DNA of 64,000 nucleotides from assembly GCF_000497045.1 (NCBI RefSeq), contig NW_015961991.1, positions 186,812-250,811 of the forward strand, given 5' to 3'. Below the pieces are notes generated by a model. It had not been told where the DNA came from and searched no databases. It saw nothing but the letters and a program-made list of their open reading frames with translations. The stretch's first letter is position 1, and the number at the start of each line of letters is the position of its first letter. This DNA comes from Kalmanozyma brasiliensis GHG001. Taxonomy: Eukaryota > Basidiomycota > Ustilaginomycetes > Ustilaginales. Below, one piece after another: positions 1-9,497 of this stretch. The translations under genes and the position numbers were made by a program.

Positions 1-577
1 ACCGTCGATCGGGTGTCTGGTGTTCACGACAAAGCGACTTCTTTAAGGTGTGCGTGAAGCCAAAGTGGCTCGGTCGGGACAGATTGTAGGTCCCTCAAGA
101 CCATGCCGTTGGAGGCAACATGCATGCGGGCTGAGCGCAACAGAAACACACGCAGAACCCCTGTTTATAATGCCATTGACCTGCAAATAATACAGACGAG
201 CAGGCGGGTGGGCTTCGCCGAAGTAATGAGCGCTGGACGCATGGATTCGCTGCTTTTACCTCTTCACCATCCACTTCCATCACCGAATCTCCCCCCTAAC
301 CCCACTTCACTCGCTCCACCTCTTGCTCCACCCTCTCCCGTACCGCTTGCACACACAGCTCTTCAGCATCTCACACTCTTTTGTCTCATCGCGCCTCGTA
401 CCGAAACTCTCGTCCACGTGTTTCCGCCTTTACGTTTTCTCGCGCACACAGCGAATCGCATCATCACGTCAGTGATCAACTTCGTTCTCAGCCCGTCATC
501 GCATCCGCATTCGCGATCCCTTCCAACAACACTTGCAGCTTTTTAACTACGTCTCAGGCTTCGACCATCGCATCACA
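1..577. other. 5' flank of the LysM gene, no gene seen
   Basis: No reading frame here looks like a gene. From about 250 to 570 the plus strand is rich in C and T, which is common in leaders of smut genes and produces long accidental open frames. A CACGTG E-box-like hexamer lies at 415-420. It probably holds promoter and leader of the gene starting at 578. Confidence 0.5.
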
Positions 578-1055
578 ATGCGCGTGTTCTCACTGCTGCT
601 CTCAGCGGCGCTATTACCGCTCCTCGCGCGAGCCGCGTTTCACTCCAACAACACAGCCTGCACGCGCCACTATACAGTCCAGTCAGGCGACACGTGTGAC
701 AAGATCGGCCAAAAGACGCTCACATCCACCTACCAGATCCTTGCCTTCAACCTGCTCGACGCCGGAGCTGACTGCTACACCCTCGAGATCGGCACTCGTC
801 TCTGTCTCGGTCGCTACGGCAATGACTGCCAGTTCGTGCACCAGGCTACCGACCAAGACACGTGCGAGAGCATCGCCAACGCCTACGGCATCTCCACGCA
901 GCTCCTGCAGAACAACAACCCAAGCCTCGACTGCAACATCGTCTACAGCGGCTTGATGCTTTGCGTCAGTGCGGGCAGCATCCGTCCGCCTGCGGACAGC
1001 AGCATCAATTCTACCGACGTCAGAGCAGCCAGGGAGCACGCGAGGCAGATGTGGC

Positions 1056-1090
<35 letters not shown>

Positions 1091-1483
1091 AACATTCCGC
1101 AGAGCAAGACTCCTTTGCCTCAGCCCAAAGCTCAAGCAGCACTCCCGCAGCAGAAGCATTCGTCAGGCAGCAACAAGCACGCCTCGCATGCTCATCATCA
1201 GCACAAACATGCATCACACGGCGGCAAATCGAGTCACAAGCAGCATCACCACAAAGACGCTTCTCATTCCGGTAATGAGCAAGCGCCGTCACACCCTGCA
1301 GCATCACATCACCAGCCAAGAGCAGTGCAGGACGACGCAGGCTCCTCCGAGCCCCTCGTCACACATCACGTCTTCACTCATCATCAAGCGGAAGCGCAAC
1401 ATGACGGTGCAACGGGAACCACACCGCAACGTCGTCATCGTTCGCTCTCATCTCGTTCCCAGTACAGGTCACATACCCCTTAG
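578..1483 (+). CDS. Secreted two-LysM protein with polyQ and His-rich tail
   Basis: Predicted 301-residue secreted protein. Residues 1-19 form a typical signal peptide with a hydrophobic Leu/Ala core ending in ARA. Two cysteine-bearing LysM-like repeats follow, at about residues 28-77 and 84-130; the first carries the hallmark YTVQSGDTC and the second has QDTCESIANAYGI. LysM modules bind chitin-type glycans, so the protein probably acts in the apoplast or cell wall, either shielding chitin or organising the wall. An 11-residue polyglutamine run (161-171) and a long Gln/His/Ser-rich tail (about 195-300, with many His-His pairs) follow; they belong to no domain I know. The ATG at 578 was chosen because the frame upstream has only a TTG. 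The next gene is convergent. The LysM call is firm; an effector role is inference. Confidence 0.85.
1058..1090 (+). repeat. CAG microsatellite in the LysM gene
   Basis: Ten CAG codons plus one CAA, coding for the polyglutamine run between the LysM repeats and the His-rich tail. Length variation between strains would be expected. Confidence 0.9.
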
Positions 1484-1596
1484 ATTGTTCACTTATCGCT
1501 TTGTCTATTCCTGCTTTGGCTTCTCCTCAAACCTTTGCCCTGGATGGCAGCCTGTTCGATTCGATACGCTTTCGTTACTATGCGGGTCTGATGAGA

Positions 1597-2397
1597 CTAT
1601 GCTTCCGGAGCTGGATCCTGAACAAGGCGGAGGATGCGATCGCGCGTCTCCGCAAACGCTGCTTCTCCCGTTCCACCTGTGGTGCTGGCCTTCCCCATGC
1701 TCGGAGCGGACAGCGGGGTCAACGGCGCAACGCCTTCCTTCATGAGCAGCTCCGCGTCGTGCAGCACGGCCCTCACCTGGGCGGGCAGACACACTCTTCT
1801 CTGCTCTTCCGCCTGAGACGGCGCATGGATCTCGATCTCCAACAGCTCGTCCTTGCATCTCGCCGGCACCGACGCGTACGACGCCGGTTGCAAATATATC
1901 TGCGACACAATTCGCTGCGTCGGGTCATCAGTTGGCATCGAGAGATCGAACACGCAGTCGGGCTTGCGCAGTGGCGCAGCGCACGGCGTCGTGGGAGTAG
2001 GAGGCTCTGTGAGACCTTCATCGTAGCGAGAGGAGAGCGCAACGATGCGAAGATCCTCGACGTGAGACCGGAGTCGCTCCCATGATGGGCGATCCAATTT
2101 ACGAACGGTTTGCGAGGTCCCATCGACCAGGAAGGACGGCTCGAACAGGGCGTAGATCAGTCGAAGGGCGGCAACCCCGCTGGTGTGGGCGTGGGAGTCC
2201 GAGGAGAGGTAGACCAGCACACACGTTTCGAACGAAGGTGTCAGGTCGCCCAAGGATAGCATCGAAGGCCGCGAGAGAAGCGCTGCTGACGCCGCTGACC
2301 GCCGGCGTCGTAGTGTACGCGATTCGAGCTCCAAGCCGAGGGCTGATGACGAGCTCTCGCTTGTTGAGACGGACATACGGTTGAATGCTTCTTCCAT
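1597..2397 (-). CDS. Hypothetical protein, unknown function
   Basis: Predicted 266-residue protein that I do not recognise. It starts with a Ser-rich stretch (about residues 8-50, including an RRRR patch). The body has a hydrophobic, probably folded segment around residues 55-90 (FETCVLVYLSS, then ALRLIYALFEPSFLVDG) and ends in a Pro/Thr/Gly-rich region. No signal peptide or membrane helix is visible. The ATG at 2397 was taken because the frame further upstream offers only a TTG. It is convergent with the LysM gene (113 bp apart). The length of the frame and the absence of a better opposite frame support it, but no motif does. Confidence 0.55.
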   Translation of the reverse strand: MEEAFNRMSVSTSESSSSALGLELESRTLRRRRSAASAALLSRPSMLSLGDLTPSFETCVLVYLSSDSHAHTSGVAALRLIYALFEPSFLVDGTSQTVRKLDRPSWERLRSHVEDLRIVALSSRYDEGLTEPPTPTTPCAAPLRKPDCVFDLSMPTDDPTQRIVSQIYLQPASYASVPARCKDELLEIEIHAPSQAEEQRRVCLPAQVRAVLHDAELLMKEGVAPLTPLSAPSMGKASTTGGTGEAAFAETRDRILRLVQDPAPEA

Positions 2398-2891
2398 TGC
2401 TGCTGGGATGTGTCGATGAGGAGGCGAGACGTCCGGCGATCTGACTTGGAGAGTTTGACGAGGTTGCAAGGGTGCAACAGCGATGTGGCGTTTGCTATAG
2501 ACAAGGTCGAGCCAGATGAAAGAACAAAGGTACCTTTGCAGCGTCGGCTCAATCTGTGCGCAAGAAACCTTACGCTGACAATGTTTCGATGTGCTCTACT
2601 CTGAGCCGCTGACTCCCCGTCGGAACCGCTGCACAATCACAATGGATGCGCCATGCATGCAGCTTGCAGCGCGCAGCACGCGTGTGCGTGTGAATGCAAG
2701 TGGGTCAGTGATCGCGCTCCCATCAGCACACAGCGTGGCAGGGATCAGAGCGCAACCGGGTCGGCACGGAAAGTGGCCCTTACGTGCGCAAGTCTGCATG
2801 CAGGTGACCCCACCAGCGGGCCAGCAAAGCGCTTCCGGTTGTCGGCACGCTGCTAGGATTGAGTTCCAATTGCCAGAACGAGATGGGAACT
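2398..2891. other. Intergenic, no gene seen
   Basis: This 494-bp gap lies between two minus-strand genes. Short frames exist on both strands but none has recognisable content. It should hold the 3' end of the release-factor gene and the promoter of the unknown gene at 1597-2397. Confidence 0.5.
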
Positions 2892-4388
2892 TCATTTGCG
2901 GCCTTTGCCAGGCTGCGACGACGTGGCTTCCGCAGCTTCGGCCTCCTCGTTCTCCAGCAGCGCCTTGATCTTTCTCGATTCGCTCTCGACGCGCAGACTG
3001 TCCATGATGTAGTCCAGACCAGTACCAGCATCATGCTCGCCCTCCATGATGGCGTCAATGCCGTTCAAGCTGAGGTTGATGCGATGATCCGTAACGCGAT
3101 CTTGCGGGAAGTTGTACGTGCGAACGCGATCGCTTCGATCCATACTTGCGACCTGAGCAAGCCTACGCTCTCGGTTGCCTTCGACCTCTTGCTTCAGCCT
3201 ACGATCCAGCAATCTCGCACGCAACACCGCCCATGCCTTGGTGCGGTTCTGATGCTGCGAACGGCTGTCCTGCATCGACACGGAGATGCCCGTCGGCTCG
3301 TGCGTCAATCGAATCGCCGATTCGGTCTTGTTGACGTGCTGACCTCCTGCGCCTCTCGATCGCATCACCTCGACCTTGACATCCTTGGGGTCGACGAGAT
3401 CGTCCGCCTTGTTCTCGGACCCTTCCGAGATGGGAAGCACCATCACCGCGATTGTCGAGGTTTGGAGCTTGCCGAGACTCTGCGTTGCTGGGATGCGCTG
3501 TACACGATGTACGCCTGCCTCGAACTTGAGCTTCTGGAACGCGCCTTTGCCCTTGACTTCGATGATGGCTTCCTTCAGACCGGAGCCAGATCCTGATGAG
3601 GACGTCGAGACGTCGACGCTGGTACTTGACAGCATCTCGACCTGCCACTCGCCGGAGCCATCCTCTTCCACTGGTTTCTGTTCGCAGAAGCGCTCGTACA
3701 TGCGAGTCACTTCTGCAGTGAACAGGGTCGATTCTTGACCGCCCACACCCGGACGCACTTCCACCACCGCCCCCACTGCCTGCGCCTCGATCGCATCGGT
3801 GACAGATTCCAGAACGATCTTCTCCATATCCGACCGCAAGTCCGAGAGCTCTTCCTCCAGCAGAGGCACCTCTTCGAATGCGAGCGCACGCATGTCCTCG
3901 TCCGGATCATTCTGGCTCATCGATATCGTGCTGATGAGCTGCTTGCGTTTGACGGAGAATGCTTCCCATGCTTGCCGCAAAGGATCGAGCTCCTTGAGCT
4001 GCTTGCCGACTTCAGCGCTGTCGGCGGTGTCGGCTGATGCAAGTAGACGCTCGCGCTTCGCCATACGCAGCTGCGCGAGCCGCACTGTTGGGTCTCGGTC
4101 GATGTCGAGGGAGGGTTCCTTGGGCTGGGATGCTTGGCCTGCCTTGGCTGCGTACGAGCGAGCTGTCCATCGCATTGAGGGTGATATCGTGCGCCATATT
4201 CGCGAACTCGAAGCTGCGGGTAACAATGCTATTCTTGACGATCCGACGGGGCCTTGCTTCCCACTCTGGCCTTGCAGATAATTCGAAGGACCGGCAACAG
4301 CGTGTAACCTTCGCTCTGAGCTCCGAGCAACGCTGACAAGCGACGTTCCTGTCAAGCTCCGGCAAGATCGCATACTGATGGTGCTCAT
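2892..4388 (-). CDS. mrf1: Mitochondrial peptide chain release factor 1
   Basis: Predicted 498-residue class I release factor (bacterial RF1/prfA type) that ends mitochondrial translation by triggering peptidyl-tRNA hydrolysis at UAA and UAG. The catalytic GGQ lies at about residue 347 in the context RGAGGQHVNKTESAIRLTH, the family signature. The central PCRF domain is also clear (EVRPGVGGQEST, then EAGVHRVQRIPATQ). The first roughly 95 residues are rich in Arg, Ser and Ala with almost no acids, as expected of a mitochondrial presequence. The ATG at 4388 opens this presequence; an in-frame ATG at 4529 would add 47 residues and is less likely. The gene is divergent from the bHLH gene at 4984. 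Confidence 0.93.
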   Translation of the reverse strand: MSTISMRSCRSLTGTSLVSVARSSERRLHAVAGPSNYLQGQSGKQGPVGSSRIALLPAASSSRIWRTISPSMRWTARSYAAKAGQASQPKEPSLDIDRDPTVRLAQLRMAKRERLLASADTADSAEVGKQLKELDPLRQAWEAFSVKRKQLISTISMSQNDPDEDMRALAFEEVPLLEEELSDLRSDMEKIVLESVTDAIEAQAVGAVVEVRPGVGGQESTLFTAEVTRMYERFCEQKPVEEDGSGEWQVEMLSSTSVDVSTSSSGSGSGLKEAIIEVKGKGAFQKLKFEAGVHRVQRIPATQSLGKLQTSTIAVMVLPISEGSENKADDLVDPKDVKVEVMRSRGAGGQHVNKTESAIRLTHEPTGISVSMQDSRSQHQNRTKAWAVLRARLLDRRLKQEVEGNRERRLAQVASMDRSDRVRTYNFPQDRVTDHRINLSLNGIDAIMEGEHDAGTGLDYIMDSLRVESESRKIKALLENEEAEAAEATSSQPGKGRK

Positions 4389-4983
4389 CAGTACGACTGC
4401 TCTACAAGTCTTGAGTGGGCAGAAATGGACAAGGATTGAAGGTCTGCTAGCTCCTCGAGAACTTCTTCTCGTCAAGAAGAAACACTTTTTTGAAGTCGGA
4501 CCCTGATTGACACCCGTCACCCGAGCCATCCTAGCCGAAGCTTAACATCTTCGCTCAAAAAAAGACGGCTCATTTATGATGCCATGACCGGAAGGGTTCT
4601 CGTCATCTCTAAGCGATAACGAACTGGACTGCAATCAATGGTACAAGACCTGTCAGAGGAACAACCGCGCAGGTTACGACACGATAGCGTGCTCTGCTGT
4701 CCATCGCTTGACCGGCGCTGCCAAGCTCGTGCTCGCTCAGCAGTCCAAGGCGATGTCGTGTGTGAAGGCTCCACAGATCATGTCTACCTGACTGGAGCGG
4801 TCCCCCCTTGCCCTGATGCTGGGACACACTCCGCCGGTCCTTCGAGCCCATGCGGGGGCGTCACGGATGTGCATCGAGTTGGCTGGCATCATTTGAGCCA
4901 TCCTCCCTCTCTTCAAGACATGTTCATCATCTCTTCGACCATCATTCCAGCCTTGTGACGTTCGCAATCGGTCTCCCAGCAAA
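4389..4983. other. Divergent promoter region, no gene seen
   Basis: This 595-bp region separates the divergent mrf1 and bHLH genes. No coding segment is convincing and no RNA gene is recognised. Confidence 0.5.
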
Positions 4984-6219
4984 ATGGCCTCGTCGAGCAC
5001 AAAGATCGCTTCTGGCAGCTGCTCTTCCACAGAGACTGGCGAGCAGCTGCTCAACAAAGACGGCACTCGCCGAAAGTCACGCGTGCTGCGCCGTAAGACC
5101 GACCACTCGATCATCGAGCGACGAAGACGGGAGAAGATCAACGAGAAGCTCGTCGCCCTGCAGAACCTTGTTCCTGCCTGCCGTAAGGAGTGTCAAGACC
5201 TCATCGAGCGCAAATTCACGACACCGGCCCGTGCCAACGATGCAGGCGACACCGTCTCTGCTCCGAGGCAAAACGCCAAGCGCAAACGCGAAGAGGAGAA
5301 GGTGGACAAGGCAAAGAAGGATATGAGCGACAAGATCAGCACGAGCATGGTGCTCGAGAAGCTCTGTATCATCAGTCATACGCTCGACTTTGTCGTCAAG
5401 TTGCAAGAGGAGAACAAGGCATTGCGAGCGCTGTGCGATTGCAGAGCGGAGCAAGAGTTGCCTGTCGACGTGGAGTCTGGCCTGGCTGAGCACTATCGCA
5501 ACGCCCATAGGCACGAAAGCTCGGACAGCCCTCTGCCGGGCAGCAATGAGGCACGTGGCAAAATGCATCGCCTCAGCGTCTCTACGGTCTCCTCTTCCTC
5601 GGATCACGATGCATTAGCAGGAGACGATGCAGACAGGCCGGCCAAGCGAAGATTACACTGGGGCAGTGACGAGGTCCGTGAAGCTTCTGCACACCACGGC
5701 ATCTGCCGTCACGTGTGTCATGCAGACGCTCCCGACGACCAGTGTCAGCGCGAGTGCTCTCTATCGCCTTCTCTAGCAGGTACCGTCTGCGAAGATGCTG
5801 GTAGAGACGAGCACCACGCTCACACATCTCCGCGAAAGCTCTGCCCGGCGTCTTTCCCTTGTGCGTCCATCACTAGCACAGCCACCTGCAACACACTCTG
5901 CAGGACTCGCCACTCGTGCTGTCGGGAGGAAGATTCAGACGTCTCCTCTGCAGCTTCGGACGAGGTCACGTCACCCCCTCCCTTCGCGCTCGAAAGGCCA
6001 GGTGCTCTGCCGCCTAACAGCGTCAGCTACCTCTCACGACAGCGTCTGCCGTCCATTGTGAATCTCGGTTTGCCGAAGCACGACTCCCATCTTCCCTCGC
6101 TCGCTTCTTTGTATCGCAGAGATAAGGCGGGGGGATCGGAAGTGAGAGGCTTCCGACCTTTGTCTCTCTACACCTCGCATGTATCACGGCCATCTCTGAC
6201 CAGTGTCAAACCTCGATGA
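4984..6219 (+). CDS. bHLH transcription factor
   Basis: Predicted 411-residue nuclear regulator. Residues about 36-65 carry the basic region and helix 1, with the E-box-reading HSIIERRRREKINEKL core (His, Glu and Arg at the usual contact positions). Helix 2 runs from about residue 114 to 145 (SMVLEKLCIISHTLDFVVKLQEEN) and continues into a short leucine-rich coil. Between the helices lies an unusually long loop of about 40-50 residues rich in Lys, Arg and Glu. The rest is Ser/Pro-rich, with a Cys/His-rich stretch at about residues 240-320 that forms no zinc finger I recognise. Binding to CANNTG sites as a dimer is the family property; target genes are unknown. Start is the first ATG of the frame. 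Confidence 0.85.
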   Translation: MASSSTKIASGSCSSTETGEQLLNKDGTRRKSRVLRRKTDHSIIERRRREKINEKLVALQNLVPACRKECQDLIERKFTTPARANDAGDTVSAPRQNAKRKREEEKVDKAKKDMSDKISTSMVLEKLCIISHTLDFVVKLQEENKALRALCDCRAEQELPVDVESGLAEHYRNAHRHESSDSPLPGSNEARGKMHRLSVSTVSSSSDHDALAGDDADRPAKRRLHWGSDEVREASAHHGICRHVCHADAPDDQCQRECSLSPSLAGTVCEDAGRDEHHAHTSPRKLCPASFPCASITSTATCNTLCRTRHSCCREEDSDVSSAASDEVTSPPPFALERPGALPPNSVSYLSRQRLPSIVNLGLPKHDSHLPSLASLYRRDKAGGSEVRGFRPLSLYTSHVSRPSLTSVKPR

Positions 6220-6488
6220 TTTAGCAATGCAAGCGTCACCCATCACGCTAGCCTGAAAGACAGCATGACTGCCTGCAGTTCAAGAATAGCTTGTTGCCCT
6301 TGACCTCTACACTGCAGCATCAGCCTCTCGTATTCGTTCGAAGAATGTTGTATGAAGCGCTCACCGCTCTCTTGTACGGTTTCTGCCTTCGCTTAAGAAG
6401 GGTTAGGGCTAGGGTCAGGACCGAGAACAGTAATGAAGATGCTGCAGAACATATACGCATCAAGCTCCTGAACACGGCATCAATTCCT
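6220..6488. other. Spacer with telomere-like TTAGGG cluster
   Basis: This spacer separates the bHLH gene from the tRNA-like gene. At 6400-6419 it has GGGTTAGGGCTAGGGTCAGG, a short run of TTAGGG-like units. Such runs occur as interstitial telomere traces or as sites for Tbf1/Teb1-type proteins; which applies here cannot be told. Confidence 0.5.
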
Positions 6489-6587
6489 GCAGCTGTAGTA
6501 TAGTGGTTAGCACGGCTCGTTGTGGATGCCGCCCGATTGGGCAATTCTCGAACCGAGCAGACGGATGTTCGATTCCTCCCAGCTGCA
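6489..6587 (+). tRNA. tRNA-His (GTG) with 27-nt intron, possibly degenerate
   Basis: Cloverleaf read by eye. The acceptor stem 6489-6495 pairs perfectly over 7 bp with 6580-6586, followed by discriminator A at 6587. The anticodon stem GCTCG (6515-6519) pairs with CGAGC (6554-6558). The anticodon GTG is at 6522-6524, and an intron at 6526-6552 begins after position 37, the canonical eukaryotic site. The T-loop is TTCGATT. Without the intron it is 72 nt. Two stem pairs are mismatched: A-C at 12-23 in the D-stem and T-C at 52-62 in the T-stem. It may therefore be a functional divergent copy or a decaying one. A box and B box are both present as internal promoters. Confidence 0.75.
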
Positions 6588-6591
6588 CTTC

Positions 6592-6597
6592 TTTTTT
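6592..6597 (+). terminator. RNA polymerase III terminator (T6)
   Basis: Six T residues lie five bases past the end of the tRNA-like gene, the normal place and form of a Pol III stop. This supports real transcription of the tRNA unit. Confidence 0.75.
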
Positions 6598-6627
6598 GCC
6601 GGTTTGATACGCGCCGGTTTGATACGC
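6598..6627 (+). repeat. Perfect 15-bp tandem duplication after the tRNA
   Basis: The unit GCCGGTTTGATACGC occurs twice without spacer (6598-6612 and 6613-6627), directly behind the T6 terminator. It looks like a recent slippage or target-site-type duplication; no element lies between the copies. Confidence 0.85.
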
Positions 6628-7604
6628 GAAAGTGTATGAAAAGGTGTGAGGAAAGGGTGTCCAGAAGGAAGTGTAAAGCGAGAAGTTGGTGGGAGGAGGT
6701 CAGGTCGCGTAACTAACAGAGGGTAAGGAATTTCGGACAAAGGCAGCTGCGAGCGAGCCCCTGTGTTTTTGTGGCCTGCATGTGAGTCTGTGCGTGACGA
6801 GGACCGTGGCTACGCCGTGACTGACCCTGACCACGCTTTTCCGTGGCCGGGCTGGGCTGGCTTCGAAATCTCGGCCAGAAACAGCTTGCAACTCCACACT
6901 CAGCAGCAGCAGGCGAGCACGGCGAGGCTCTCTCCGCACTTCTCACGCAGTCGAGTGTGACTTGGGCAGTGCGTCGCGATCCACACACAGAATTCCATCC
7001 TGGACACAATCGAAGATTGGCTGCTGACGGAGATTCGTCTCCTCTTACCTTCACCACAGCACCGCTCGCCTCTCCCTCGATCGGCTCGCTCCGTCACTTT
7101 ATCCTCTTCACTTCCGACGTCGCCTCGTCACGCTCGGTTGCATCCGAAGCCCTGCATCTCGCCGAGTCATCAACACATCAGCATCCTGCGCTGACTCTGT
7201 CGGTCGCTCCGTATCAGTCGCTGCGGATCATCGTCCCGACCCACCACCGCATCTGTCATTGCATCGCGTACAGGCTGCATCTCACCTCATCTGCATCCAC
7301 AAAAGCATCTTCAGCATCAGTCTGACTTGACACATCTGCATTGGGCCAACGTCTGACCTTCCAACACACCCGAGACGCGGCATTCCTCACTGGTATCTCT
7401 ATCCTATTGAACGTCATAGCATCAACTCGCAACATCAGAGCGTATCGATCGCTGCTATGATTGCATCACGTACATAGAAGCAAGTCGCAAACAGCGACGC
7501 CCAGCGGTGACTCTCCGCGTTTCTCTAGCACCAGTCATCGGCAGTAACGACAATACTTATCTCAAAAGCAAGGCAGAGCCTGGGCCTGCTTCCAATTCGT
7601 GATC
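6628..7604. other. Long 5' flank of the membrane-protein gene
   Basis: About 1 kb without a convincing gene. A plus-strand frame of 160 codons at 6843-7325 is Ser/Thr/His-rich without any recognisable motif and looks like a fortuitous frame in a pyrimidine-rich leader. Promoter and leader for the gene at 7605 are the likely content. Confidence 0.5.
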
Positions 7605-9359
7605 ATGCCGCCTACGAATCGTCTGCGGCGGCGCAACAGACTACCCTCATCATTCCGCATTGCAGCATCAGTAGTCGTAGCGGTCACACTCAGCGCGTAC
7701 TGCGCGACAGCGGAAACGACACCTTCGCGGCTTCTGTCCCGCACCTCCGACCTCGCAGACACCGAGCCGTTAGCAGCTCGAGACCCGGACACATCGGGTC
7801 AAGAGGCATCGGCAGGCGATTCAATCGAACGGCGATCGGTCGATGCAAAACAGGACGCAGCAGACTCTCTCAACCGTCGCAAACACGTCACATTCCAGAA
7901 CCTTGATCAGCTACAAGCGGCGGTGGGTCTAGAAGCATCCGGAAGCAATCTTCGTGATTCCAAGCTCACGCGTCCGAAAATCCCCGCCGCCCTTCGCTAC
8001 ACGGATGCGCCTGCTGCAGATGCGGATGCGGATCCTGTGCTATCATCCATGCCCGACTCCGAGCTTTTCCCAGTGGCAGACTCCCGACAACACGAGCCCA
8101 AGAAAGGTGCTGGTCGTGCCAGCACTTACAACCAAGACCTGGTTGGCAAGCAAACCGGCAATGGCTACGTCTTCAGCAAACACGCAAACTCAGACTTGAC
8201 GATCTCGGATGCGGGTGCAGCATTGTTTACGCTCTTCTCACGGCGCGACTCGCCGGTCAGCCGCCCGCCATTGGTGCCCAACTCGAACTCGAGACTGCTT
8301 ATCGGGCTCGTGATTGTCTGCATCATCGCCGTCGGTCTTCTTACGCTCGCGGCGCAAGAGATGTGGAAGCGCTTGCAAGCAGCAGTACAGCCGCGCTCAC
8401 CGCGAAGGAGACGGTCTGGCGACGGTCGCTCTGCAAGGGTACTCTATCGTAACGATGGCGGCTACGGATCGCAGCACACCAACGGTATTGCAGTACCGTC
8501 ACTGGAGGAGGAAGAAGAGCGCATCAAGACTCCGCCGTCCTTGTCCCGTCGCACCAGCAGCGCAGCAGCATCCCCCCTCACGCCCTCTCCGCACACCGAG
8601 AGTCGATCCGACTCGGACGACGAAGAGGTGGAGCGCAAGGCGTCGAATGACCTACGCTACTTCTCGCTTCCATTTGGGATCGGCATCGGATACTCCTACG
8701 CCAACATTGCAGATGGGCGTGAAGCAAGGATGCGGATATCAAGGATAGCAGCGAAGCGCTCGCGCAGTCGGGGCAGCTCGAGCATGGCGCTCTCATCGGG
8801 CGCATTGCCAATCGCGGGTACGACAGCGGTCAGCGGTACAGATGGGCTCCGGTCGCGAACACGCTCGCTCAAGGAGCTGTGCCGGGATGCGTTCGTCGGC
8901 ACCACGTCTCGCGACATTGGCGTCATCTCAGAGGAAGAAGGCGATGGCGAGATGACGGCGGTCTCGACGCCAAGGTGGGGCTCGAGCCTGGTCTCGTTCG
9001 ATTTGCCAGATTCGGATAGGGGTAGCGGCGCGGTGACGCCAACAGGCCCGAGCGTGCATACGAGTACTACATCAGGTATTGCGCTCGAGGACCTGGCCTC
9101 ACAGTCAGGAAAAGGACGCTATTTCGCTCCCGATGGAGCGGCATCAAGCTCGGGTCACACGCTCATCGATCTCGGACTCGGCACCCCCGAAATTGCGGTG
9201 TCGGATCCCGTCGGCATCACCCGACCTGCATCGACGCCCGGGGTGATGCCTTCGCAGGTGGCCCGACACCCGCAGGTGGAGCAGCTGCGCCGCGAAGGAC
9301 GATCCGAGACGGGCAAGAGGGTCGGAAAGGGTACTCCGACCAATGCCAAGCTTCACTGA
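7605..9359 (+). CDS. Single-pass membrane protein, unknown function
   Basis: Predicted 584-residue type I membrane protein. The N-terminus has a basic stretch followed by a hydrophobic signal or anchor (AASVVVAVTLSAYCATA, about residues 21-38). A Ser/Asp-rich luminal or extracellular part follows. One strong transmembrane helix (LLIGLVIVCIIAVGLLTLAA) lies at about residues 229-250. The cytosolic tail of about 330 residues is rich in Ser, Arg and acidic residues, with SPRRRRSGD-type patches likely to be phosphorylated. The architecture resembles surface or ER membrane proteins with a disordered tail, but no family is recognised. The ATG at 7605 was used because the codon at 7599 is GTG. Confidence 0.7.
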   Translation: MPPTNRLRRRNRLPSSFRIAASVVVAVTLSAYCATAETTPSRLLSRTSDLADTEPLAARDPDTSGQEASAGDSIERRSVDAKQDAADSLNRRKHVTFQNLDQLQAAVGLEASGSNLRDSKLTRPKIPAALRYTDAPAADADADPVLSSMPDSELFPVADSRQHEPKKGAGRASTYNQDLVGKQTGNGYVFSKHANSDLTISDAGAALFTLFSRRDSPVSRPPLVPNSNSRLLIGLVIVCIIAVGLLTLAAQEMWKRLQAAVQPRSPRRRRSGDGRSARVLYRNDGGYGSQHTNGIAVPSLEEEEERIKTPPSLSRRTSSAAASPLTPSPHTESRSDSDDEEVERKASNDLRYFSLPFGIGIGYSYANIADGREARMRISRIAAKRSRSRGSSSMALSSGALPIAGTTAVSGTDGLRSRTRSLKELCRDAFVGTTSRDIGVISEEEGDGEMTAVSTPRWGSSLVSFDLPDSDRGSGAVTPTGPSVHTSTTSGIALEDLASQSGKGRYFAPDGAASSSGHTLIDLGLGTPEIAVSDPVGITRPASTPGVMPSQVARHPQVEQLRREGRSETGKRVGKGTPTNAKLH

Positions 9360-9497
9360 GACATCGGTGACTGTACTTTTGTGCAATGACATTACTCACG
9401 AAACACGCACTTCTCCGGAGCGAGCTCGACTTGCGATCCCGAACAGGGTTCGCCGATGTGAACCATGAAAGTGTCCATTGCTATTGCGATGATGTTC

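Noticed and set aside
2859..3596. 245-codon plus-strand frame opposite mrf1
   Set aside because: It is antisense to the GGQ release factor and shows no family pattern.
6843..7325. 160-codon frame in the leader before the membrane-protein gene
   Set aside because: It is His/Ser/Thr-rich with no motif and lies in a pyrimidine-rich leader where stops are rare by composition.
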